Assembly: GCA_037176885.1 (NCBI GenBank)
Contig: JAWWNJ010000024.1
Span: 310,001 to 374,000, forward strand
Direction of reading: 5' to 3'
Length of the DNA: 64,000 nucleotides
Source of the DNA: Favolaschia claudopus
Taxonomy: Eukaryota > Basidiomycota > Agaricomycetes > Agaricales > Mycenaceae
Under the pieces are notes generated by a model, which searched no databases, was not told the origin of the DNA, and saw only the letters and a program-made list of their open reading frames with translations. The translations under genes and the position numbers were made by a program. How positions within the stretch are numbered: the stretch's first letter is position 1; the number at the start of each line of letters is the position of its first letter. Positions 32,503 through 45,334 of the stretch are shown piece by piece.

Positions 32503-33111
32503 CCTGGGTCGTGCGGTTGTATACATTATTGTATTTTAGAATAGATGGTAGGATGAATTTTGGCGTCCTTTTGTTGCCCGATTCCGTCGCGTCTATCTGG
32601 CTACCTCTTCTCTTCGCCGGCAACTATCCTGTCCTATCCGCTTCGATAGCTTCACACAGGTTGTTGTGATGTGTGTCTTTTGGATTTCACTTGTCTTCCC
32701 TGCCACAACGTCGACGAACTTCTACGAATCTTTGACTTTGGAGTAACTTAGGCGCTCATACGTTCTCCTCCGCAAATACATCTGATTCGCGCCCGCCGCC
32801 CATGCGTGCAAGGTTCGGGACAAGGACAAGGCATACCAATCTGGCATTATGAGTTGCCACGGCTACATCGACTAGTACGCAGTCGACGGCGATTTAATTC
32901 ACCGTGGCTCTGGATCTCTTTCTTTTGTGCTCTGACCAGGGATCCAGTCTATTTCTTGCTCTTGGCAACCTTGTTCTTTTCCTCTTGTCCCGAGTCGATC
33001 GTCTGCTCTGCTACGGTGGGTCCTTGCGACGGAGAGCCAACAACAACCCAACAAGGTCCTACAAGGTCTCGAACAAGGTCTTCCTTTTGCGCTGAACAAT
33101 AATAACGTCAC
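32503..33111. other. Intergenic region downstream of the CLC gene
   Basis: About 600 bases without a supported open frame. It should contain the CLC 3' UTR and distal promoter sequence of the gene at 33368. Confidence 0.45.
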
Positions 33112-33250
33112 TAAGCGACACGCTGATCTCCTCAGACCACGGATCGCAGTTTGCCGCAGCGTTGACAGTCTAAGCGAGCTAAGCGACGTTAAGCGAATCC
33201 AAGCGTTCGCTTCTCGGCTTTCCCCGTGTGGCCAGAGCCCAAGTATAAAA
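33112..33250 (+). promoter_or_regulatory. Promoter with four TAAGCGA motifs and a TATA box
   Basis: TAAGCGA occurs at 33112, 33171, 33180 and 33190, with a related CAAGCG at 33200. TATAAAA follows at 33244-33250, and then a C/T-rich leader to the ATG at 33368. The three clustered copies are 9 and 10 bases apart. Confidence 0.6.
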
Positions 33251-33367
33251 GGACCGTGGCGCTTGTGGGTGCACAGACCGCCTCTCTCCCCCGCCACCTC
33301 ACCTACCTCACCAACTCATTCTTGACTCGCGTTTTCCGCCCCAATACCCTTCCCGCGACACCCCGCA

Positions 33368-33976
33368 ATGGTCGACACTCAGCCCATCCTCATCCTTGAC
33401 GAGCTCGAGCTCAATATTCGAGGATTCGACGCGTACCAACCCAGCGCGGAGCCAAGCCTCCTCTTCAAGGAATCGGATGGTATGAAGCAAGGCTGGTCGC
33501 GTGTTTTGGCTCATTGTCTTTCAGAATGGCATCGTACACACCCGTTCCCCTGGGCCTCTGTGCCCGAACCAGAAGTGATTGAAGTGGATGAAGAGCCCTT
33601 CGACCTCATCGAAGATAAACCCATCGACCCTCTTAAGTGGGCCGCAGCCGGTCCTCCTGCTTGGGATGATTTCGATATGGACGACGACTCAGAAGAAGAA
33701 GAGCTGAGTTGGGATTTCCAGTCCCTCACTATCGAAGAAGCGTCTCCATCTTGTTCGCCAACGCAAGCAGCCTTCTTTCCTTCGCCTAAGGAAAACGTCC
33801 CTTCCTCTCCAACAACTCCCACCGAGCACGCATTCGCTCGATTTCGTGCGCGCGGGTCTAGTCGTGAGTCCACCTTGCCGTTGACATGAAACAAAGACAG
33901 ACTGATCACAGTAGCTCGCAAAGCCTTCAACTCCCCGCTGGGGTCGCCTGAAATCCTGAATCGCGTGCTCGTCTGA
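33368..33976 (+). CDS. Small acidic protein of unknown function
   Basis: Two exons (33368-33863, 33912-33976) give 186 residues. The strong TATA box and pyrimidine-rich leader support expression. The N-terminus has ILILDELELNIRGFDAY. The middle is very acidic (DDFDMDDDSEEEELSWDF). The C-terminus is Ser/Pro-rich and ends in FNSPLGSPEILNRVLV, with several SP/TP sites open to proline-directed kinases. I do not recognise a family. The acidic and SP-rich character would suit a regulatory or nuclear factor, but that is a guess. Confidence 0.75.
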
Positions 33977-34152
33977 CGCGCGCACGCGTTTTGTCTTTAT
34001 GCTCGCGAAGGCGGCATTGTACTACTGTACTTGTATTTGTATATCGCAGCGAACACAACACACCCACATATGTTGTCCCTAATCACTCTTGTTCTCAACT
34101 AATAATTACACACTGTACACAGCACGACCAGAGCCACGAATGTAACCTGTTG

Positions 34153-34915
34153 TCAATCTATGACCCCGAGATGATCCTCTTTTATTGTTCCAATAGCAAA
34201 CTATGTGACCGAGGTGAGCGAAGCGCGAGGAGAAACAAGTGGACGCGTACGATTTCTGTGGCGTCGACACGCGTACCAACGATTTTTAACCGCACATGTG
34301 TAGACTTCTCTATGATCTGTACTGGGTTAGACACGGCACAAAGGTGATTAGAAGGACACATGCCTGATCAACTGAGGCAAACGAGGGTGGGTTTGAGTTG
34401 GAGTCGAATTTCAGATCCGGATGTATAAGCTGCGAAAAGGGTCCAAAAACACGAATACGAGAAAGAAGTGACGCGTACTTGGTGGGAGACAAACACGGTC
34501 AAGGGCCCCACATCCGCGAAAAAACCCATCTAGTTTCCGTCGAATCAACGCCGGTAATGAAACGGTGCAAAGCATGCAGACCTTGTTCACATTATTCACT
34601 ACTCCGTCCACCACTTCACCCTTGAACGGTTTGAAGACAATGGCTCGGTACCGCGTGATAAACTCTGCCTGTCCGCTTCCGCTCAGAACCATGCCCTTCC
34701 CAATATCCAAAATCGACACGACTGCAATGATATAGCCGAATTGACCAGAACAGGTGCCTTCAACGTCGGAATACAGCTTTGACTCCAGAAAACTCAGCAT
34801 GCGGGGCCCAAAGTAAGACGGGTGAAGTAGAATTGTGTGCGTGAGTTCTTTCTGCAAGAAGATTGCATTGGTAGAGCTCGAGCGGTAGGCTTCTCGGACT
34901 AACGATGAAGAACAT
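34153..34915 (-). CDS. RPB7: RNA polymerase II subunit RPB7
   Basis: Six exons on the minus strand (34904-34915, 34582-34851, 34479-34529, 34364-34429, 34251-34316, 34153-34200) give 170 residues, against 171 in yeast. Diagnostic blocks: KELTHTILLHPSYFGPRM, DVEGTCSGQFGYIIAVVS, FKPFKGEVVDG, MGFFADVGPLTVFVS, RLKIVGTRVDATEI and FAIGTIKEDHLG. The fourth intron has a GC donor (CAG|GCATGT) with a 47-base length; this reading gives the length expected from Rpb7 of other fungi. The first exon is only 12 bases. Rpb4/Rpb7 form the stalk that binds nascent RNA and links to mRNA export and decay. Confidence 0.95.
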
Positions 34916-36144
<1,229 letters not shown>

Positions 36145-36431
36145 CGGTGTGCGGATTCACAACGCAAATGAGGTGCTTATCGTTGAGATGTCAAGCACAG
36201 CAAGCGGCCAGTAGACTTCGAAAGAAAGATTGGCGCTCAGCAAAGAGCTTCGTTCTCCGCCTGGATATGAGAAACAAGCTGGAAGAGTAGTCACCCGCAG
36301 CATCTATTAGAATACAGCCATGGTCAGAAGATCTCTCGGGATCGTGATAATATTAATAGTCTAGTATAAGTGTTCAAGTGTGCGAATTCCACAGCTTGTA
36401 CGCGTTATCCCTCTTCCCTTCCGGCAGTAGC
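36145..36431. other. Short intergenic region
   Basis: About 290 bases between TGS1 and the ARM-family fragment, with no supported gene. Confidence 0.4.
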
Positions 36432-36707
36432 ATGCAGCCTGGACCATTGACCCACCGTAGCCAGTCTAGTCTGAGCATCTACAGCTGGTGGTCGGACAGT
36501 AATCCGGGACTGCAAGGGCCGACAGTGAACCTCCATGCCGCATCGAAGCCTCTTCAGTTTCTGTATCATCGACAGGCCGCGAACATCATCAAGAAAGATA
36601 CAGGCAAAGAGCTCAGCAACGCGACACTGGAAACCTATGCTTCATATTTTCCATGGGTCGCACTACAAAGTAGGGTTGAGGAGTTTCGAACCAGACACAA
36701 CAGATGA
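36432..36707 (+). pseudogene. 5' fragment of an ARM-repeat family gene
   Basis: A 91-codon frame whose first 70 residues parallel the N-terminus of the ARM gene at 5421 (SIYSWWSDSNPG, GPTVNLHAASKPLQFLYHRQ, ELSNATLETYASYFPW). Similarity ends at the point where the intact gene has its first intron. Here the sequence runs straight through as CCATGG with no intron, then continues about 18 unrelated codons to a stop. No ARM repeats follow. It is either a truncated duplicate or a short intact family member; without repeats a scaffold function is unlikely. Confidence 0.65.
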
Positions 36708-37061
36708 GGAGAATAATGATATCGAATAGCGTCGAGACCCAGAGCCATAGAATAGAGACTCATTCACTAGAGTTCACTGCATAGACATTGAAAGCATCAG
36801 GTGGCAGGATCGAAAGCTGTGGAGATGGTGACTGAATAGCGGCAGTAGAACAATGTCCATAGCATTTTGGGGCGCCAAAGAGCGATATAAGATGCCTCAA
36901 AAGACTTGATACCAGCGCAAGACACGTCTGGTCAGCAGACGAGAGGGAAGAGGAAGCAAGTGAGTGGCAGTGCAAATTGATCGCATCAACTCTACGAGCG
37001 AATACGAGTTGTGGTGAACGCTTTGCGCAGCGACCCCGCATACGTGTACCTCGCGTACACA

Positions 37062-40000
37062 ATGCTTCGACATTTGTACCCACTATATCTCTTCCTTCTC
37101 TCCCTCCCATGGCTACTCAGAGCACAGAACCCAGAGCATGAGTTCACTAGCTTTCCCAATCTCCCTGCTAGGTTGTTCTACTTCGAGGATACGACAGTTA
37201 GTTTCGCAATTTTTCGTGGAAGCGCGTGCTGAGCTGCTCTTCAAAAGACTGTTATTTATCACGATTCTGTCGAGGGCAACATATACGTGTCATCCGACGA
37301 GGGCAAGTCATGGAGCCAGCCAGAGGATATTCCTAAAGGAGAGGCGGTAATGGTTATCGAGCATCCGTTCGAGCATTCCTATGTGAGTTTTCTGATGATT
37401 CTGGTTGTCTCTGGTTAACACGGACCCTTCCACAGGCATTCGTTTTGACGCGTGGAAAAAAGCATTACCGGACACAAGACCGCGGAAAGACTTGGAGAAC
37501 GTTCGAAGTGCCTGTATCGCCAGCATTGGTCGCCAGGCCACTTTCTTTCCATTCGGACCCGAAGAATTTTGGACATGTTCTCTACCAGGGTACTACCTGT
37601 GACAAAGATGGATGGGGTGCCATCTGCCACGACGAGGTGTGTTGTTGCAACTCTAAAGTTTCGTGCACGCTAACTCGACCATGTAGACGTATTATACGAA
37701 AGATGCATTCAGCTCAGAGCCGAAGCTCCTTCTTTCCGAGACGTCTCGGTGCCAGTTTGCGCATAGCAGTGTTGACTTCAAGCACGACGCTCATCCCGAC
37801 CTGATTTATTGCGTGGCGTTTGACACCAAAACTACCAATAACGGCCATGCGCTCTCATCTTCTCGTCTGTTTTCGAGCACAGACTTCTTCCAAAGTGACA
37901 AGAAGGTCGAGGAACTTGGAATTGGGAAAAATGCGAAAGGTGTCATTGCGTTTGCAATCGTATCCAAGTTTGCTGTAGTCGCGCTCAAGGATCTATCACC
38001 GGGAAGTGAAGGCGACATGTTGCTCTACGTGACAATAGACACCAAGGATTGGGCGAAAGCTCAATTCCCTCATGCATCATCCGCCAAACTTCGGGAGAAC
38101 GCGTATACACTTGTCGAATCAACAACGCATTCGCTTGCTGTGGACGTTGTCCTGCAGGACCAAGGCACCATTGGGACACTGTTCGTCAGTAACTCCAATG
38201 GAACCTTCTTCGTCCAAAGTCTCAAGGACACAAACCGGAATGAGATGGGTTTCGTCGACTACGAGCGCATCTACGGCGTGGAGGGCATTGGTATCGCTAA
38301 CGTCGTCAGGAACGCGGACGATGTCGAGGGCCGAGGGGAACCCAAACAGCTGAGGTCCCTGATCACATTCGACGACGGAAGCTCGTGGCAAACCATCCGC
38401 GCTCCCTCCAAAGATAGTGGAGGTCAACGGGTTGCATGCAACCCTGATGACACGGAGACCTGTTCACTCCACTTCCACTCCGTCACCAACCCCCACAATT
38501 TTGGGCGGGTATTCTCGTCTCCTGCTCCTGGGTTTGTGATGGGAGTCGGCTCAATAGGCAACTCCCTTCTGCCATACGAGGAGAGTGACACTTTCTTGAG
38601 CACTGACGGCGGTGTCACTTGGAAAATGATTCGTATGGACGCACACAAATACGAATTTGGAGACTCTGGGAGTATTCTTGTTATGGTGAATGACGAAGAA
38701 GGTGTCGAGGAAATCCGGTATTCGTTGGATCTAGGCAACAACTGGTACGACAATTTAGTTCTATCCATCCATCGCTAATTCGGCGTTCTAGGAAATCCTA
38801 TAAAATCGGTGTAAAGCTACGCGCACGCGCCCTTCTTACCTTACCAGATTCGACGTCGCAGAAGTTTCTGCTTCTCGGTCAAGTCGCTCGCAAAGACCAA
38901 TCATCCAAGATCGGCCGTTTTGTTATCGTACATCTTGATTTCGCAAATACGCGAAGGAGAAAGTGTAACGACGATGATTTCGAGAAATGGTATGCGAGAA
39001 CGGCGAAGAGCGAATGTCTCATGGGACACAAGGTGAGCTTGACGCTAATTTGCATCCTCGCATCTCATGGCTGTTTGTTCCGTTAGCAATGGTATAAACG
39101 CAGAAAACCAGATGTCGACTGCTATGTCGGTGAAAAATTCACTGATCCTGTTGAACATGAAGATCCCTGTCCTTGCACAGATGCGGATTATGAATGGTAA
39201 GCAAATAATCAACGGGTTCGCCTCCATAACACTCACGGGCACAGCGACTATAATTTCGTCCGAGATGGCGATAAATGCGTGGCTGTTGGACCTGAGCCCA
39301 TTCAGGCCGGTCTATGTAAGACTAAAGAACAAACGTACCTAGGGTCTTCTGGATATCGAAAGATCCCTGGGAATACTTGCACTGGTGGTTCAAAAGACGA
39401 CAAAGTCTCTAAGAAGTGCTCCAGCGGTAATAGCCCACTTTCCTTACTCAATATCAATACTCCCGACACTCATTGTTGCATTCAGCCCAACCCGCCGCTG
39501 GAGAAATCACACATCAAACTGTATACCAATAAATTTCTTGTTTTGTGAAGCAGATACTCATGGTCCCGTGCAGTTCCCATTTCCAAGCAAAATTGTGCAG
39601 CATGCGTATTTCAAAGATTCCACGGTATGTTCTATATTTCGACCAAGGAACATAGAATTAAAAGTTTGTGATGCTAGACAATTCTTGTCCGTTTGGAGGA
39701 TCACAGCATCTGGCAATCGAGCAGCGAGGGTTACTCGTGGGATCAGAAATTCCCGGATGAACGCTTCCTGGCATTCTATCACCACAAATACAGCCCAGAC
39801 CGAGCCTACCTTATCACCAATACCGATAAATTTTACACGACAACAGACAGCGGACGGACGTGGAATCCCCTTCGTGCTCCGACCCCGCCAAATACCTTCC
39901 GTGCACAGGTTCTCCGATTCCATCCTGACTCCGACCGGTTAATATGGACTGGGAATAAAGACTGCGATGGCCCGCTTGCGCAGAACTGTCACGCCGAAGC

Positions 40001-42289
40001 TCAATACTCCCGAGACAATGGTCGCAAGTGGACTTTCGTCGAGAACTATGTGGTCAACTGTGCCTGGGCGAAGGACGCCAAGTTGGACGCTGATCCCACA
40101 GAAATTTTGTGCGAGTCGTATCGCGAGAAGTCAGGCTCGCAACGGTTCTTCCAAGGGGACAATCCTCTAGCCCTGGTTGAGGGATCGGCATTCTTCACCA
40201 AGAAGAAGAAACTGTTTGACCATGTGGTGGGCTTTGCCAAATTCTCCGAGTTTTTGATCGTCGCCGAGGTAAGAGAGTCCAATTGATACAGCTCGAGCCA
40301 ACTCACATGATGTCTCACAGCTTTTACCCGAAAAACGATCCTTGGATCTTCAAGTTTCGCTTGATGGTGTCAAGTTTGCTACTGGGATGTTCCCCCCAAG
40401 CATGCACCCTCAGACTCATGTATGATAACTGCGCTCTCCCCGTACACTTGCTCACTGATCCTACAAGGCCTATACCGTCCTCGAATCAAGCACGGGATCC
40501 TTGTTCCTACATATGACAATGTCCGAGCCTCCAAACCCATACTGGGGTAACATTCTCAAGTCCAATTCCAACGGCACCTATTTCGGCCTATCACTTGAGA
40601 ATGTGAACCGGGACGACCGAGGGTTTGTCGACTTTGAAAAGATGATTGGGCTCGACGGTATCGCGGTGGTCAACGTCGTTGGAAACCCTCATGAAGCTGC
40701 TGTATCTGGCCGAAAAGCGCTGCAGACCCGGATTACTCACAACGATGGTTTGTATCCCTTGGGAAATATCGCGCCATTCCACTAATCTAGTTTCAGGTGG
40801 TACTTGGAAACCTCTTACCCCACCCGCCAAAGATTCACACGGTAACAAATACGAATGTCAAAGTACGAAATGCGCTCTTCATATACATGGCTACACGGAG
40901 CGACGGGATCCTCGCGCGACCTATAGTAGCCCATCGATTGTCGGGCTCATCATGGCTGTTGGCAATGTTGGCGAGTCGTTGGCGCCCTATGACCAAAGCG
41001 ACACCTTCCTGAGTCGCGACGCCGGATTCACTTGGGAGGAAGTGCACAAGGATGCTCACCTTTGGGAATTTGGCGACTCGGGGTCAATCTTGGTAATGGC
41101 AAATGACGAGGAGCCGACCGACCATGTGCTGTATAGTACAGACGAGGGACTGAACTGGCGCGAATATCGGTTCGCTGACCAGAAAATGCGCGTTCACTCC
41201 ATTGTAACAGTGCCTGCGGACACAAGCCGACGGTTCATCCTGATCACAACCGCACCTCAAGATTTCAAAACCACTGTTGTGCATCTTGACTTCACTTCAT
41301 TGACGACTAAGCAATGTATGTAATTTCTCGTGAACTTCGTACTCCCCCTGACCCTTTTTCCAGGTGTCCTCAGTGTTGAAGATCCTGGACACGACGATTT
41401 CGAATTATGGAGTCCTAGCGAGGATCGTCAGGAGCAGTGTTTGTTTGGAAGACAGGTTAGACTGTCATTCGCGTCGTTGCATATCTCTTGCTGACAGATG
41501 AGCAGACGCTATATCATCGGCGTGTCCGTGACACCGATTGTGTTGTCGGTTTGCAGCCCAAAGTCCAAGAACATATCGAGAAGCATTGTCCATGCATGAA
41601 GAGTGACTTTGAATGGTTTGCTTGCTTTGGCCTTCTTGTCAAAAGATGATCCTGACTTGGAATGCAGTGAATTCAATTACTTCAAGAATGATAATGACGA
41701 ATGTGTTCTTTCCCCTGGGACGACGCCTCTACCGGATGAAGACTCGTGCCGAAATGGCGAAGACTATTGGTATGAGCGAACACCCTATCGCAAGATATCC
41801 TACTCGACTTGTGAGGGCGGCGAGCGACCCGATCAGGGGATGCGCCACCAGTGCCCTGGATTCTCAGGTCACAGTGGCTTCTTCTGGTTCATGGTTATCT
41901 TATTCCCGGTTATTTTCGTGGCGCTCGTTGCTTGGTGGTACTATAACCGCAGTGGTCTCGCTCGAGGGTAAGTCACTATTTCATCCGCCTATTTCCTCGC
42001 TGAATGAGGGCCTCAGAATGATTCGCCTGCCCGGAGATGGTCCCGCATGGCGCGGCAACCATTCCAGCGGCGTAATGGACACCATCGCGTCTATCCCGTG
42101 GTTCCTCATAGGACTAGCAGGGATTGCTTGGGAGTGGACAACGTCCCAATTACGATCAGCGTTCCCTTCACGCAGAGGATACAGGTATGCTTCTTACGGT
42201 TAGAAAGACCTCAATACTGATACGAACCTCGTAGAAATATCCCTGTGGACGAAGACGCTCAGATACTTCGCTTCGAAGACGAGGACTGA
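37062..42289 (+). CDS. VPS10: Vacuolar sorting receptor VPS10 (sortilin family)
   Basis: Seventeen exons give 1448 residues (first 37062-37196; the largest are 37687-38744, 39678-40268 and 40797-41315; last 42235-42289). The N-terminal signal peptide is [19 protein letters not shown]. Two VPS10 propeller-plus-10CC modules follow. BNR-type [26 protein letters not shown] and [10 protein letters not shown] mark propeller blades, with paired [10 protein letters not shown] phrases in both halves. Cys-rich 10CC segments surround [16 protein letters not shown] and [10 protein letters not shown] single membrane helix ([20 protein letters not shown]) and a cytoplasmic tail follow. Yeast Vps10 carries carboxypeptidase Y from the late Golgi to the endosome. 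One acceptor, at 39549-39553, is a tandem AAGCAG. Confidence 0.95.
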
Positions 42290-42546
42290 AAAACGAACAG
42301 TGACTGCTATGATATATGCTTTCGCTCTCTGTAGACTAAACCTGGCTTTTAAATTATCGCTGTTGATCTAAATGTGTACTTTCTACGTTTTGAAGGAATA
42401 ATAGAGACATTGGACAATCTTCAAAAGCAGGCCAAGATCAAGCGAATTGATGGGATTCCATAATAGGCAAACCGCTACGTTGACATTTCGGGTTTGCGTG
42501 TACCTTTCTTTTCTCCACCACCCTCCGGTTTCCTCAGCCTTCCGCC

Positions 42547-43427
42547 ATGAACTCCGCCGTCCAGAGTCTCGTCATCTCGCTTGGGGTTATGCAAGGTCAA
42601 CCCTCATCGCTCAGCTTCGAAGCTGTTCTTGACTGTGGCTTCTCTAGTGGCCCGAAAAATCCCTTTCGATGACCCAGACGTTCTCCTTTACACCCGAATT
42701 GGATACGTCGGCGTTCAGGCAGTTGTCCTCGCTATCTACTACTACATTTCTATGAGTGTAAGTCGACAAGGAGCGTCTGCTGTCTTGGCTTGACTGTCGA
42801 TTGTCTCGGAACAGATAAAAAAGAAAAATGACCAAACTGTGCTGAAATACGGTGCGATATCATCCCTGAAGTACAGCTTGCACAAGCCTAACATGTAAAC
42901 AGTGGATTCGCCCAATGCTATGGTACGTAGAGGCCAGCAGAGTTCGGGCAGCACTCAACTTTGACTCCAGACACAAGAACCGGGTCAGCTTGTTACAACC
43001 ACTGTACGGGACTACGACCTCTCTGAGGTCTCCAAATTAGTACTTCCCTTTCCCTGGACTCTCAACGCTCCCCTGAACCGCTCCATTCTAGCTGCGTTCC
43101 GTCTACATGGGATTCGCTATGATGGGTTTCCTACACCTTTACATGAAGTACACCCAGCCTCTCTTCATGCAGGCCGTCATGGGTCTGAAGGGTTTGTACG
43201 ACGCCAAGCCCGTCCAAGTCCACTTGTTGGGACAGAAAGCAGAGGGCGACCTCAAGCGGCCGTGGAAGGCTGCTCCCGGGATGTTCGGCGGTATGTTTCG
43301 TGCCCTCAAAATTAGCTTCTTTTATTCAGAGCTTTCGTTTTTAGCTGCCGCCGGCCCGCAGACCGATAACGCTGCTGTTACAGAGGCTGAGAAGCGGATT
43401 GGTGGGGCGAGCAAGAAGGATGATTAA
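42547..43427 (+). CDS. SND3: ER targeting factor SND3/PHO88
   Basis: Seven exons (42547-42595, 42648-42757, 42815-42851, 42903-42922, 42971-43039, 43092-43290, 43345-43427) give 188 residues, equal to yeast Pho88. Blocks: MNSAVQSLVISLGVMQVARK, the membrane helix YVGVQAVVLAIYYYI, IKKKNDQTVLKY, VTTTVRDYDLSEVSK, and MGFAMMGFLHLYMKYTQPLF with MQAVMGLKGL. SND3 is an ER membrane protein that delivers precursors with internal targeting signals (and was first named for phosphate transport). The acidic/basic tail ends KKDD. Confidence 0.93.
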
Positions 43428-43853
43428 GTTATTGCCATATAATTTAATACGGATCTTGGTGGGTCGCTCTATCTATGGCGTCGCGAGACGGAGAGACTGA
43501 CGTCCTTTTTATAGTGTCAAAAATACATACGTGGACAGCTAGTTCTCGAATTCAGATTTTATATTTCGGATGAACTGAGGTTGTATCTTGTTGTACCGTG
43601 CGAGTCAGTGGGGGGCGGCATACGGCTCTATCCAGCACCAAGGCGTTGCTCATATCTGTCGCCCTGTCATTAAATGTAAGCGCGTTCGTGCTCGACCCTG
43701 TATTCCCTTCCTCGTCCTCGCCCTGTTCAGTTCTTCGCGTCTGTAACCGGCTGGCGCTTCTTTCACATGTCAATATCACCATTCTGTGTCAACGGGTTTC
43801 CAGGAAGCATCGAACAATAGACAATAGAGCTTGCCACGCTTATCATTTGCCCT
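43428..43853. other. Intergenic region downstream of SND3
   Basis: About 425 bases with short open frames only; no supported gene. Confidence 0.4.
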
Positions 43854-43862
43854 GGTATAAAG
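43854..43862 (+). promoter_or_regulatory. TATA-like box before the candidate gene at 43921
   Basis: A TATAAAG lies about 65 bases before the ATG, followed by a C/T-rich leader, the arrangement seen before other genes of this window. Confidence 0.45.
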
Positions 43863-43920
43863 CTGCAGCGGTTTCACGCTATCTATACCGCCTGCCCTTG
43901 CCATCCTTCACGACCCTGAA

Positions 43921-44339
43921 ATGACCCAACCAGCTTATTCTCCTACTTCGGATGTTCCTGTGTACCATTACCACAAGTTGTCGATGTTCCCGCTCTAGTC
44001 TTCCTGAGCTCATCCCGTTTCGTAGACGATTGACCAAACGACCACACTACAACACGCATGCTGTACAGTTATTAGACGAAGATTACGACGAACGCCACAC
44101 CAGTACTTTTTCTGTTTGCGGTGAGTAGGAACACTGGAGATTGACGTCCGCTTGTAGGATCTTTGAAGTCCGACCGGAGCCTCGAGCGTGTCTGGATTCG
44201 GGTCTGGACGCGGTTCAAGCACGACGTCAAAGGCTTGTTTCACCCACTGGCTCACAGTCAACTCTCCCCTGAAGCCTCTGAGGGAGAAGCCTCCCCACCA
44301 TCGAAGCCACCACGGCGTTTAGGATGCCTGTTAATATAG
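43921..44339 (+). CDS. Candidate small protein with CaaX-like C-terminus
   Basis: A three-exon model (43921-43953, 44009-44120, 44158-44339) gives 108 residues and no internal stops. The product is basic in the middle (FRRRLTKRPHYNTH; LERVWIRVWTRFKHDVKG), Ser/Pro/Glu-rich later, and ends RRLGCLLI. A terminal Cys-Leu-Leu-Ile after basic residues fits a geranylgeranylation-type CaaX box. It is longer than usual mating-pheromone precursors, and no family is recognised. The second intron would be only 37 bases, and the first donor is ambiguous by two codons, so the model is tentative. Confidence 0.4.
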
Positions 44340-44706
44340 AATTAAATAGACGAACACGAGGATGGAATTCAGAACGCCGAGACAGATCCATTACAGTGCT
44401 CATTGTTCTCTGTAGTGAGCGGTGGGATTCCACTCAGTGCGAGTTGCATGTCGAAGGAATCGCAGGGTTCGGTGAATATCGGGAACAAGTCAACGGCAGC
44501 CCTTGCATTCCGTAGCTAATACGCGTTGTTCCAAGCAACGACGAGGTCAGGACAAGTTGGATTCGAACGATGCTTAACGACGCGAACGAGTAGTACAGCG
44601 AGGGACACGTCGTCTTCATTTTGTTTACCCAGCAACTACATACGCAGTTCTGAGAAACAATGAGCCTGTTGATCGCAGAGAACAAAACTAACACGCACCA
44701 GTGTAT
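44340..44706. other. Intergenic region downstream of COX6
   Basis: About 370 bases with no supported gene. Confidence 0.4.
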
Positions 44707-45238
44707 CTACTTCTCCCACTCAGGGTAGAGCTCTTCTTCTAATGTTATACCTAGAGATTCGGAGTTGAGAGAGCAAAATCTAGCTTCAGAGACGAAATCA
44801 CTCACCAAGCTCTTCCCGGACACCCTTCAGCTCAGCTAGGTAATCCTGATACTGCTTCTTGTTCTCCACTTTCACTTTGACGCCATTGAAAACCCGAACA
44901 GCAGTAGCAAAGTCGTCGACCCGTCTGGCAGCACGCACGGCGGCTTCTATGACGGCAGGTGCAGGTACGAGGTCGTGGGCGAAGCAGTTGTTGAGGCCGC
45001 GTTGGACCTCAAAGATGTCCTCGGCCTGAATGCGAATTGAGAGTCGTGGGTGCGGCGCGATATGTAGTAGAGTTACCTGCTTGAAGAATGCGACATAACG
45101 CTCAGTGAAGGATTCGAAAGTCTCCTGCGCATGCTCGCTGTAAGGGCGCGCTCGGATAACGGTGGGAAGAGCGCTCCGGGCGACAGTGGGGCGCGTTGAA
45201 GCCCGGAGGACGCTGGAGAGTATCTGCGGGCGCATCAT
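44707..45238 (-). CDS. COX6: Cytochrome c oxidase subunit VI (mammalian Va)
   Basis: Three exons on the minus strand (45077-45238, 44806-45025, 44707-44750) give 141 residues. A basic, acidic-free N-terminus (MMRPQILSSVLRASTRP...) is a mitochondrial presequence. The mature part has ETFESFTERYVAFFKQAEDI, FEVQRGLNNCFAHDLVPAP, AAVRAARRVDDFATAVRVF, LKGVREELG and a short last exon ending ELYPEWEK. The first intron is 51 bases without an in-frame stop; the second ends the longer false frame at ELGE. The protein is a structural subunit of complex IV in the inner membrane. Confidence 0.94.
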
Positions 45239-45334
45239 GGCGGAAGGGAAAAGTCTAGGCAGAGATCAAAACATCATTTCTGGACTTGGCTGGACCCATC
45301 GACTACTTATTACACAGTGAACTACTACTTAGGC

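Noticed and set aside
34322..34359. GT-AG choice for the fourth RPB7 intron
   Set aside because: It would leave a 38-base intron and three extra residues compared with other Rpb7 proteins. The GC donor gives a usual intron size and the expected length.
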